DNA from: a virus
Length of the DNA: 28,976 nucleotides
Strand: one strand, 5' to 3'
Virus record (IMG/VR): IMGVR_UViG_3300046463_000103
Coordinates: 1-28,976 of that record
Part shown: positions 1 through 7,400 of the stretch, in pieces
How the letters are laid out: every line of letters begins with the position of its first letter
Position numbering within the stretch: position 1 is the first letter of the stretch
The notes under the pieces: model-generated
Databases searched by the model: none
What the model was told of the DNA's origin: nothing
The model's input: only the letters and a program-made list of their open reading frames with translations
Program-made: the position numbers and the translations under genes

Positions 1-890
1 GCGTGGTCGCGTCGAAGGGTTTCCAGACCCGTTCGTTCAAGCCCGCCTATGTCAAGCCGAAGCACGTTATCGACCCGGCACGGACGATCCCGCGCCGTGC
101 CGGTGAACTCGGCAGCATCCTCGGCGGTGGCATGTCGCTGCAACAGAAGTTCGACCTCATCATGGCCGACAATCTGCGGCGCGAGCGAGCCATGATCGAA
201 AACCGGTGGGACTGGATGGCGTGCCACGCCATCGTGGACGGCAAGATCACGGTGTCCGGTGAGGACTACCCGACGACCACGGTGGACTTCGGACGCAACC
301 CTGGTCTGACCACGTCGCTGACCGGTGCCGCGCTTTGGTCCGCTTCGACGGCGACACCAATGGCCGACATTCAGGCCAAGCGGACATTGGCATTCAAGCT
401 GTCCCGCTCGCCGGTCAACACGCTGATTTTCGGCATCGACGCCTGGACGGCGTTCACCCAGGAAGATCACCCCGACGTTCAGACCTTGCTCAACGTGTTG
501 CGTCGCGGTGGCGAGTCCACCTTCAACGCGCCGAACATCAGCGACGGCTCGCCCTACAACTACCAGGGCTATATCGCCGGGGCGAACACCGGTCGGCTCG
601 ACCTCTGGACGTACTCGAATTTCTACGAGAGCGACGGCACGGACGGCAACACGGCGGGCGTCGGGATCAACTACCTCGATCCGTCGTACGTCGTGGGTGT
701 CGGCGGCGCGATCAACGGCATCTCCTGCTTCGGCGCGATCATGGATCGTCGGGCGCAGCTTCAGGCGCTTTCGATGTTCCCGAAGGTGTGGGACGAGGAA
801 GACCCGAGTGTGACCTACTCGATGACGCAATCGGCTCCGCTCATGGTGCCGCTGCGCCCGAACAACTCGTTTCGTCTGAAGGTGGTTTAA
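1..890 (+). CDS. Major capsid protein, lambda gpE-like (5' partial)
   Basis: This is the shell-forming coat protein. The reading frame is open to the first base of the window (first full codon at 3), so the N-terminus is missing. The 295 visible residues carry typical features of the phage major capsid protein E family: the VKPKHVIDPARTIPRRAGE segment near the start, a DGKITVSGEDYPTTTVDFGR stretch at about 76-95, an NTLIFGIDAW segment near 138, and the C-terminal FPKVWDEEDPSVTYSMTQSAP block followed by a hydrophobic RPNNSFRLKVV end. In lambda the block ending in TQSAP is also close to the C-terminus. It is the first gene of the visible structural operon, and the next gene starts 11 bp downstream with a strong ribosome binding site. 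The family call is from recognised sequence patterns; no search was run. Confidence 0.9.
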   Translation, partial: VVASKGFQTRSFKPAYVKPKHVIDPARTIPRRAGELGSILGGGMSLQQKFDLIMADNLRRERAMIENRWDWMACHAIVDGKITVSGEDYPTTTVDFGRNPGLTTSLTGAALWSASTATPMADIQAKRTLAFKLSRSPVNTLIFGIDAWTAFTQEDHPDVQTLLNVLRRGGESTFNAPNISDGSPYNYQGYIAGANTGRLDLWTYSNFYESDGTDGNTAGVGINYLDPSYVVGVGGAINGISCFGAIMDRRAQLQALSMFPKVWDEEDPSVTYSMTQSAPLMVPLRPNNSFRLKVV

Positions 891-901
891 GGAGGACTGT
901 C

Positions 902-1267
902 ATGCCGCGTTTAATTCCGATGGTTTCCGTTGGCGTCAGCCGGAAAGCGGGTACCCGCAATCAGACCATCTATCCGGCCATCGGTGAGATGTTCGACTTC
1001 ACCGACGAAGAGGTCAAGCAAATCCGCGCCGAATATCCGGAAGGTTTGCGGCGTCCGATCAACGAGACGGCTGGCGGTTCGGGTCGAAGGGAGTCACAGC
1101 CGGAAGTAACTTCCGAGGAAGATCATTCGGGAGAAGAGAACGTTGAAGTCACCGAGGAAGAGACTTCGACGGTGCAATCGGCTGGGCGTATGACGCCGCA
1201 ACAGCAGCGGCAGCAAGCCGCGCGACGGGCTGGTGGACGCCGCACCAACGAGGACGAAGATCTGTGA
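902..1267 (+). CDS. Hypothetical protein between capsid and head-tail joining genes
   Basis: A 121-residue protein of unknown function. The ATG at 902 was chosen because AAGGAGG lies at 889-895 with ideal spacing; the frame is open far upstream into the capsid gene, but that part is a shadow. The N-terminal 55 residues look folded (IPMVSVGVSRKAG, EMFDFTDEEVKQIRAEYPEG). The rest is a highly charged, low-complexity tail: Glu-rich, then Gln/Arg-rich, probably disordered. The position after the capsid gene is where lambda encodes gpFI, but no sequence similarity to gpFI is claimed. A copy of the GGAAGTAACTTCC palindrome at 1102 encodes EVTS inside the disordered part. The stop overlaps the next start (GTGA). 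Confidence 0.75.
   Translation: MPRLIPMVSVGVSRKAGTRNQTIYPAIGEMFDFTDEEVKQIRAEYPEGLRRPINETAGGSGRRESQPEVTSEEDHSGEENVEVTEEETSTVQSAGRMTPQQQRQQAARRAGGRRTNEDEDL
1102..1114. repeat. Dispersed palindrome, perfect
   Basis: GGAAGTAACTTCC, flanked by C and G. Encodes EVTS in the hypothetical gene after the capsid gene. Confidence 0.95.
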
Positions 1268-1683
1268 GTTTTCTCGATATCAAAGCCATGACGCGAAGGC
1301 AGGTTCACGCGACCTTCGCGGTTCCGTGCGTGCTTACCACGGGAGACGGGTCGTATGCTCTCACGGCTCGTCTCCACGGTAAGCAGATGGTCGGCGGCGA
1401 TATCGAGTCACAGGGTTATTCCGTTACCATCGAAGGCGTCTTTCGCGTGGTGTTCAACCGTGAAGAACTGATCGCGTTGCTTCTCAAGCCCGTTCGCGGA
1501 GATCAGGTTGTCTTCCCCGACTACATCGGTCCCGGCCAGGACATGGCGGTTGAACTGGACGCCCGCGATGAATACGACGGGCCGATAGACGAGAAGTGGT
1601 CCGTGGCGTCGTTCATGTCCACCGCGACGGCGACGGCTTCAAGCGCGGCGGGTGTCGGTGACGCGGAAGGCGACGAATTATGA
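1264..1683 (+). CDS. Putative head-tail joining protein, gpFII-like
   Basis: A 139-residue protein starting at GTG 1264, overlapping the upstream stop by 4 bp, and ending in an ATGA overlap with the gpZ-like gene. The central part (residues about 15-95) reads as a small beta-rich domain with IEGVFRVVFNREELIALL followed by a turn and RGDQVVFPDY. This resembles the 'defined-value, rule on rounding parameters' layout of lambda gpFII-type head-completion proteins, which bind the connector and form the tail attachment site. The C-terminal 25 residues are Ala/Thr/Ser-rich and probably flexible. The assignment rests mostly on size and on position between the capsid gene and the gpZ-like gene; the sequence evidence is weak. 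Confidence 0.55.
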   Translation: MSFLDIKAMTRRQVHATFAVPCVLTTGDGSYALTARLHGKQMVGGDIESQGYSVTIEGVFRVVFNREELIALLLKPVRGDQVVFPDYIGPGQDMAVELDARDEYDGPIDEKWSVASFMSTATATASSAAGVGDAEGDEL

Positions 1684-2285
1684 GCGTCGATATCGACAGC
1701 AGCGGGATAGAAGACCTTGAACATCTGTTCGAGAGTTTTCCGGACAAGGCGCGTCAGGCGATGAGCATCGCGCTCAACGAGACGGCGCGTGGCCCCGCGT
1801 TGAAAGCCGCGAAGCGCAACATCATGGCGCAGATCAATTTCCCAGAGGGCTATCTCGATACTCGTGTGGAATTCAAACAAGCCGCCACGCCCTACAATCT
1901 GGAAGCGCGCATCGTGGGTCGTGACCGGCCAACTTCGCTGGCCCGCTTCACGCCAGCCGGGACGCCGGTCGGTCGCGCCGCCGTGGCCAACCGGGGCCTC
2001 ACAGTCGTCGTCAAGCGCGGCTCGCCGCAGCGCATTCCGCAAGGTTTCCTGGTCAACCTCCGTAATTCCAACATCGGCCTCGCCATCCGGCTGAAACCCG
2101 GCGAGACTGTCAAGGGCGTGCAACGGTTCAATCCGGTGCGTCTGTTCCCCAACGTCTACTTGCTGTACGGGCCTTCGGTGGATCAGGTTTTGACCGACGT
2201 TGGCGACCAGATAGCCGAGGAAGTAACTTCCGATGTCGCGACCGAGTTCCATCGGCAGTTCGCCCGTCTCACGGGATTGGGCTGA
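1680..2285 (+). CDS. Minor tail protein Z-like (tail completion)
   Basis: A 201-residue protein of the prophage minor tail protein Z type, needed in lambda to finish the tail end that joins the head. The N-terminal half has the typical helix (ALNETARGPALKAAKRNIMAQ) followed by INFPEGYLDTRVEF, and a middle stretch with TSLARFTPAGTP, both recognisable in gpZ relatives. Lambda gpZ is about the same length (192 residues). It starts at ATG 1680 in a 4-bp overlap with the previous stop and ends in TGATG shared with the next gene, so translation is probably coupled. Near its 3' end the palindrome at 2219 encodes EVTS. Confidence 0.8.
   Translation: MSVDIDSSGIEDLEHLFESFPDKARQAMSIALNETARGPALKAAKRNIMAQINFPEGYLDTRVEFKQAATPYNLEARIVGRDRPTSLARFTPAGTPVGRAAVANRGLTVVVKRGSPQRIPQGFLVNLRNSNIGLAIRLKPGETVKGVQRFNPVRLFPNVYLLYGPSVDQVLTDVGDQIAEEVTSDVATEFHRQFARLTGLG
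2219..2231. repeat. Dispersed palindrome, perfect
   Basis: GGAAGTAACTTCC near the 3' end of the gpZ-like gene; encodes EVTS. Confidence 0.95.
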
Positions 2286-2788
2286 TGGCGTTCGGAGGCG
2301 ACACCAAACAGTTCGTGATCCTGAAGCGTCTGACGACGCTGCTTGAAGGCGTCACTCCGGCCAATGGATATGACTTCAACCTGACCGGCAAGGTCTTCCG
2401 AGGCAAGCTGGTGTTCGGCGCGCAAGAGTCCACGCCATTCGTTTCGATTGTCGAGTTTCCGCGACCCGATACCGCGCCAATAGAGGGAGGGACAGAAAGG
2501 CTTCGTCGGCTTGAAGAATGGGAGTTACAGGTACAGGGATGGACGAAGACGACCCAGGCCAATCCGACCGATGAACTCTATGGGTTGAAAGGCGCGATTG
2601 AACACAGGCTGGCGCGGATCATGGACCCAGACGTTAGCGACTACAGACTTGGGCGCATACTTGATCGTGCGCGTATCGGACCCGGCGTGGTGCGGGCGGC
2701 TACTCCACAAGTGGCGGGAACAGAAGCCCTATACCTCCCGTTGATTATCCACTACACTTACAACGTCGCGGACCCTTGGGCGGTCTGA
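2285..2788 (+). CDS. Tail terminator protein, gpU-like position
   Basis: A 167-residue protein placed exactly where lambda-like phages encode the tail terminator (gpU), the ring that caps the tail tube. It begins at ATG 2285, which shares a base with the upstream TGA. The sequence is mixed alpha/beta: a central WELQVQGWTKTTQANPTDELYGLKGAIEHRLARIMD segment combines a beta strand with a long helix, as in gpU-type folds, and the C-terminus LYLPLIIHYTYNVADPWAV is a plausible final strand. Direct similarity to lambda gpU is low by eye, so the call depends on gene order. No palindrome copy is found in this gene. Confidence 0.65.
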   Translation: MAFGGDTKQFVILKRLTTLLEGVTPANGYDFNLTGKVFRGKLVFGAQESTPFVSIVEFPRPDTAPIEGGTERLRRLEEWELQVQGWTKTTQANPTDELYGLKGAIEHRLARIMDPDVSDYRLGRILDRARIGPGVVRAATPQVAGTEALYLPLIIHYTYNVADPWAV

Positions 2789-2818
2789 TAACCAAACCAG
2801 TGTGAAAGGCAACAGGCC

Positions 2819-3706
2819 ATGGCTGACAATCTTGTTCTGGGACGCGGCAAAGTATTCATCGCACCCTATCCGAAAGGCGAAACGACCGGCGGCACCAAGG
2901 GTTATCTCGGAGCCACGCCATCGTTCGCCCTGGCGCAGTCCAACACCAAGCTGGATCACTTCAGTGCCGAAGGCGGGCTGAAGGTGAAAGATCGTTCCGT
3001 CATTCTGACCCAGGACATGACGATCACGCTTGAAGTCGATAACATCATGGAGGCTAATCTCGCGCTGTGGTTCGGTGGCAATAACACCGACGCGGAACCG
3101 AGTGACGCTCCGGGTGATCTCGGCACCATCGCCATCATCGGTGCCGCCGATGCCATCTTCGGCGCGGTGTTCTTCGAAGCCGATAACGCCGAGGGCACCA
3201 ACACCAACTACTGGTTCCCATATTGCAACATCTCGCCCAGCGGCACCTTCGCTTTGAAGGGTGATACGTGGCAAGTGATGACGTTCAATATCGAGGCGCT
3301 GAAGCGCGACAGTTCCACCGAACGTGTCTACCTCTACACGCCTGATCCTGGCACCAGCGCGGCTGACGATGATACCCCGCTTCTCGACATTGATGACGTG
3401 GCGGTGGCGGGTGGCGGCGGTAGCAGCGCGGTGGCGGCTACGGGAGGAACGGTCACGGCTCCGGGGACAGCGACGGTGGGCGGAGCGTTCACCGTTGGAT
3501 ATACCCTCACAGGCGGCACGTCTGGCTACATCATACTACATAACGGCACGGCGAATTACGGCAGTTCCAAGCATGTGACCGGTACCGCCGGTAGCACTTC
3601 GCCCTTCACCGTCGCGGTGGCCGGTAGTTACACGGCGAAGCTGTTCGACAATTCGGCGGCGACCGGAACGGCGCTCGCCACTTCCGGGGCTATCGTCGTC
3701 AGTTAA
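2819..3706 (+). CDS. Major tail tube protein with C-terminal Ig-like domain
   Basis: A 295-residue tail tube subunit. Residues 1-190 form the tube domain: it starts MADNLVLGRGKVFIAPYPKG, contains LKVKDRSVILTQDMTITLEV, and ends near STERVYLYTP, a pattern seen in tail tube proteins of siphoviruses. After a glycine-rich linker (about 196-203) there is a roughly 90-residue Thr/Gly/Ser-rich beta domain (ATGGTVTAPGTATVGGAFTV onward), comparable in position to the Ig-like extension on lambda gpV. Such domains decorate the tail surface and may bind carbohydrate. A GAAAGG ribosome binding site precedes ATG 2819. Two hairpins follow the stop. Confidence 0.85.
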   Translation: MADNLVLGRGKVFIAPYPKGETTGGTKGYLGATPSFALAQSNTKLDHFSAEGGLKVKDRSVILTQDMTITLEVDNIMEANLALWFGGNNTDAEPSDAPGDLGTIAIIGAADAIFGAVFFEADNAEGTNTNYWFPYCNISPSGTFALKGDTWQVMTFNIEALKRDSSTERVYLYTPDPGTSAADDDTPLLDIDDVAVAGGGGSSAVAATGGTVTAPGTATVGGAFTVGYTLTGGTSGYIILHNGTANYGSSKHVTGTAGSTSPFTVAVAGSYTAKLFDNSAATGTALATSGAIVVS

Positions 3707-3763
3707 GGCCCGCCGTCTCGGGAGACGCGGTGGAGGGCGGGGCCGTGAGGTTCCCGCCCTCTT
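3707..3763 (+). terminator. Tandem hairpins after the tail tube gene
   Basis: Two perfect stem-loops lie between the tail tube stop and the next gene: CGTCTC-gg-GAGACG at 3714-3727, and GAGGGCGGG paired with CCCGCCCTC (3733-3741 with 3753-3761) around an 11-nt loop. Only two T residues follow, so this is more likely a partial terminator or mRNA-stabilising structure than a strong terminator. It would help give the tail tube more transcript than downstream genes. Confidence 0.5.
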
Positions 3764-3780
3764 GGTATCAGGAGATTGAA

Positions 3781-4233
3781 ATGGCTCTCGCGGACTACAT
3801 CGTGCAGAAGCGCGGTATCACGGACTTCACCGGCAAGATGATCGCCACCGTACGCGGCCTCAACTTCGAAGACATCTCGCGGCTGGTGCGGAACCACCTG
3901 ACCGAGTTGACGATGGTGTTCAACGGCGCGGCGACAAATGGGAAGTTACTTCCAGAGGATTTGGACATCCATTCGTTGTTGTTCAGCCTTGTCGTCAAGG
4001 CTCCCGATACGGCGGCTTTGATGCTGACGCTTGGTTGTGACGAGCCGGACGAGATTGAGAAGGCGAAGCTACTTCCGGCTCCGCTCCAATTGAAGATACT
4101 CGGTGAAATCATCAACCTCACATTCGAGGATGTCGGTGGCCCTTTGGCATTTCTGGAAATGGTAAAGATCGCGGTAGCCTCACAGCGTCCGCTTTTGGTC
4201 GAGCCGGTAAATTCGATGCCGAGGAAGCAATAG
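3781..4233 (+). CDS. Tail assembly chaperone, gpG-like
   Basis: A 150-residue acidic helical protein located between the tail tube and tape measure genes, the standard place of tail assembly chaperones that coat the tape measure protein before tube polymerisation. GGAGATTGAA precedes ATG 3781. The protein contains ADYIVQKRGITDFTGKMIAT at the N-terminus and helical stretches such as IHSLLFSLVVKAPDTAALML. A second open frame, shifted by -1, overlaps its end and runs to 4463, with a canonical-form slippery heptamer at 4140. The gene therefore probably makes both gpG and a longer gpGT-like product. Palindrome copies at 3941 (encodes KLLP) and a degenerate one at 4064 (also KLLP) lie inside it. 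Confidence 0.8.
   Translation: MALADYIVQKRGITDFTGKMIATVRGLNFEDISRLVRNHLTELTMVFNGAATNGKLLPEDLDIHSLLFSLVVKAPDTAALMLTLGCDEPDEIEKAKLLPAPLQLKILGEIINLTFEDVGGPLAFLEMVKIAVASQRPLLVEPVNSMPRKQ
3941..3953. repeat. Dispersed palindrome, perfect
   Basis: GGAAGTTACTTCC in the gpG-like gene; read in another frame as KLLP. Confidence 0.95.
4064..4076. repeat. Dispersed palindrome, degenerate
   Basis: CGAAGCTACTTCC; one core mismatch. Encodes KLLP, 123 bp from the previous copy in the same gene. Confidence 0.5.
4140..4146 (+). other. Candidate -1 slippery heptamer CCCTTTG
   Basis: CCCTTTG has the X XXY YYZ form in the zero frame of the gpG-like gene (Gly-Pro-Leu codons GGC CCT TTG). It lies inside the only window (4107-4231) where a -1 shift can join both frames. 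Z = G is not the most efficient choice, so other slip positions in this window remain possible. Confidence 0.55.
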
Positions 4234-4463
4234 TTTCGTGGTATCGTAATCTCCGCGAGTGCATTGGCTTATTGCTTTCCCAAGGGCATACCGGCGCGAC
4301 GCGGTATCCTATCGCCTATCTCTGGAACGAAGTAAGGTTCACCAGGGAACGCATGAACGCCACGATGACTTCCGAGGCCGTCGTCATGAAGGCCACGATT
4401 AGTCAGGCCATATGGGGCGGTAAGGAACTGAGAGAACTGTTGGAGACGTTAAATGGCCACTGA
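4140..4463 (+). CDS. gpT-like extension read by -1 frameshift (gpGT)
   Basis: The -1 frame relative to the gpG-like gene is open from 4107 to 4463. It encodes a convincing continuation after the 0-frame stop: KFDAEEAIVSWYRNLRECIG, then a segment ending RELLETLNGH. No good start codon or ribosome binding site exists for it alone; the first candidates (TTG 4272) would cut a conserved-looking helix. In lambda and most long-tailed phages the second chaperone is made by -1 slippage near the end of gpG. Here CCCTTTG at 4140-4146 is in the correct zero frame (C CCT TTG) for slippage. The fusion would be about 227 residues. The last 11 bp overlap the tape measure start. Confidence 0.7.
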   Translation, partial: PFGISGNGKDRGSLTASAFGRAGKFDAEEAIVSWYRNLRECIGLLLSQGHTGATRYPIAYLWNEVRFTRERMNATMTSEAVVMKATISQAIWGGKELRELLETLNGH

Positions 4464-7400
4464 ACGCACTACCGACATCGTTCTACGGGCACAGGTAGAC
4501 AAGGCTCTCCAACCGCTCGATCAGGTCTTACAACGGGTCAAGCAACTCACGACGGTACTCGACCAGCAGCGCGATGCCGCCAAGACCGGCGACACCACGC
4601 TGGGCGAGTACGCGAAGGCGCTCCGCGACGTTGAGAACGCCGCCAAGGATCTGTTACGCGCTCGTGTCGCTCTGAACTCGTATCAAGATAAGCAGGAGAC
4701 GCTCGCCGCGAAACAGGCGGCGGTCGCCACCGCGCGTCAGGCCCGTGACACCTTCGCGGCGCAACTGCCCGACGACCGGACCAAGGCGCAGGAGCGCCAG
4801 CTAGGTTCGTTGGAGAAGGCGCTACAGAGGTCCGAGGCCCAGGCCAACACCGCGTCACGCGCGTTCGAAAAAGCCGCTGCCGAAATGGAGCGGATGCAGA
4901 TCGCCGTCGATAAGCTGGACGAGACGCATCAGCAGATCACGCTGTTCCGCGACATGGCCAGCGATGCCCTCTCGGCTGGCAACGCGGTCAACGACACCCT
5001 GATCGCCACTCTGAAAGTGGCGCGTGCCGAGAAGGAAGCGACCGAGCAACGGATCGCGGCGCGTGAGAAGTTACTTCAGGCGATAGCCAAGACCAACGCC
5101 GGTCTTCGCGCCGAGGCCGAAGCCGCCGAGAGCGCGGCTCTGAAGGACACCGAAACCAAGCAACAGGCCGAGGACGCGGCGGAAGTCGCGCGGGTACGGG
5201 AAGCCTCCGAAAAGCGAGAGGCCGTTGCCGCGCAGACGGCGCAGGACAAGGCCAAGCTGCTCGCCCAGGCCAACGTGGGCTTCGCCCGGTTGGAAGCCGC
5301 CGAACGCGAGAAGGCGCTACAGGCCGAAGCGGCGTTACAGGAAGCCGCCGACAAGCAACGAGTGGCCGCGCTTCAGGACGCGGAGAACAAAGCCAGAACA
5401 TTACGAAGGGCCAATGTCGGCCTCGCGCAGATCGAGGCGCAGGAGCGCGAGCGCGCCATCGCGGACGAAGCCGCGCTACAGGCGGCGGCCGACAAGCAGC
5501 GGGTGGCCGACGCGCAGACCACCGCGAAGGCGGAAGCCGCCGCCGAGAAGAACCGCAATGAGATCGTCCAGGCGGTACGCAACGCCGAAACCGCCGCCAT
5601 GCGCGAGGATCACAAGGCCGCGCTGGCCGCTGACGCCGAACTCGCGCGGCAGCGTATCGCCAACGCGAAGGCGTTTCAGGACAGTCAGGCGCGCTTGCGA
5701 GAGGCCGTGGCGGCGGTATGGCAGGCGGAAGCCGAGGACGCCCGCAAGGCTTTCGAGGCGATGGACGCCTACGCCGCGTCCGTGGCGAAGGTCCAGGCCC
5801 AGGCCGCTGAAGCCCTGGCCCGTGCCAGGGCTGCGGTGGGGGCTGTGGGCACTCCGCTGGCCACCCCCGCTACCCCATTGGCTGAAACTGTCCGCACGGC
5901 GCTGGGGACCGGTCCAGGGTCGCTGGCAGGCGGGGGCACTTTGGGCGGGTTGCAATCGGAGATTGCGGCCATCACGGCTTCGGTCGATACCGGGGCTGGT
6001 GCGATCAAGCATTACTCGGATGAGTTGAAACGCCTCGACGCGGTTTCGCGTGAAGTCGTACGCCAGTCTCAAATTATAGATTCGTTTCAGAAACAGAAGG
6101 AGGCTTCTCGGGCCGCGCTCACCGCGTTTCACGATCTGGCGGAAGAGATCAAGAAACTCGAAGCCGAAGCCGGGAAGGCGGAAACGCCGGATCAACTCGC
6201 GGAAGTAACTTCCAAGATCGCTGACGCCCGCCGTCGTCTCGGATCGGTGGAGGGCGGCACTGGACTTGCCGCCGCCGCCAGGGAAGAGGTCGAGGCGTTC
6301 ACCAAGGAAGAGGTCGCGCTGAACGCCATTGGCGTCACGGCGGATCGTGTCAGCGCGGCCATGCGGGCATTGACGGCGGTCGCGGTGTCCACGTCGGCGG
6401 AACGCCAGACGATCATGGCGCATGAGAAGGCCAATCTCGACGCCAACGTGGACGCCATCCTCGCCAGGACGGCGGCTCTGGCGCGTACCGGCACCGCGCC
6501 GGTGGCGACGGCGACCTCGCTGGTGGCTGATGTCGCCGGTCCCGCTCGGGGCCGTCAGTCAATCGACGACGTGACGGAGGCCACCGACAAGCTGGAGAAG
6601 TCGATAGGCCGTGGCCGTCTCACGGCGCAATCGTACAACCGGACGATGGACGAACTGTTCGCGATCCAAAGCCAGATCGCGTCCGACGCCTCGTCCATCG
6701 ACCACTACAACAAACAAACCGACGCGCTCATCAGGGCGAACGATGCGTTCGTCAAGGCCGAGGCCGAGGTCCACCGGCTGGCTGTGGCGGTCAAGGCCGG
6801 TACGGCCAGCCTGAATGAACTGCAACAAGCCGAGGCCAAGATGGCTTCGACTTCGGCTGAATTGCAGAAACAGGCCACCGCGCACGCCGCCATCGACGCC
6901 CAACTCGTCAAGCGCAAGATCGATACGACCGCTCTTGTCGCCGAGACGGATAAGCTGGTCAGCGCATCGGCGCGGCTCGCCCAGGTGCAGAACGCCGTCC
7001 AGCAATCCAGCGGCAAGATATTCGGCCTGTCGTCCTATCAGTTCCAGAACCTACAGTTTCAGGTCAACGACGTTATCACGCAGTTGTCCCTTGGCCAGGG
7101 GCTTATGCGGACGTTCGAAAGTCAGGCCGGTCAGATCTTTCAGATCTTCGATCTGTCGGCGGCGGCGCTCGGTAGGCTGGTACTCATCGGTGGGCCAGCC
7201 ATCGCCGTGATCCTGGCCATCGCGGCGGCGCTGTTGCGGCTGAAGGAGGGCGTTGACGCGCAACGCGAGTTCAACCGCCAACTGGCGTTGAGCGCGGATG
7301 GCGGCGCGTACACGTCGAAGTCACTTCTCGAAACCGCGCGGACCATCGAAAAGATGGGCGTGGCGTTCAGCGACGCGAAGACGCTTGTTCAGGAGTTCGC

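Noticed and set aside
335-901. Open frame extending the 121-residue gene 5' across the capsid gene
   Set aside because: It runs out of frame under a clear capsid protein, is Arg-rich as expected of a shadow, and a strong ribosome binding site marks ATG 902.
3707-3763. Strong terminator after the tail tube gene
   Set aside because: Stems are perfect but no T run follows, so only partial termination or mRNA stabilisation is claimed.
4272-4463. Independent small gene starting at TTG 4272
   Set aside because: No ribosome binding site, and the frame with protein-like sequence continues upstream to overlap the gpG-like gene; frameshift fusion explains it better.
5476-6423. 315-codon leftward open frame opposite the tape measure gene
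   Set aside because: Arg/Gly-rich antisense of coiled-coil codons; no start signal or recognisable domain.
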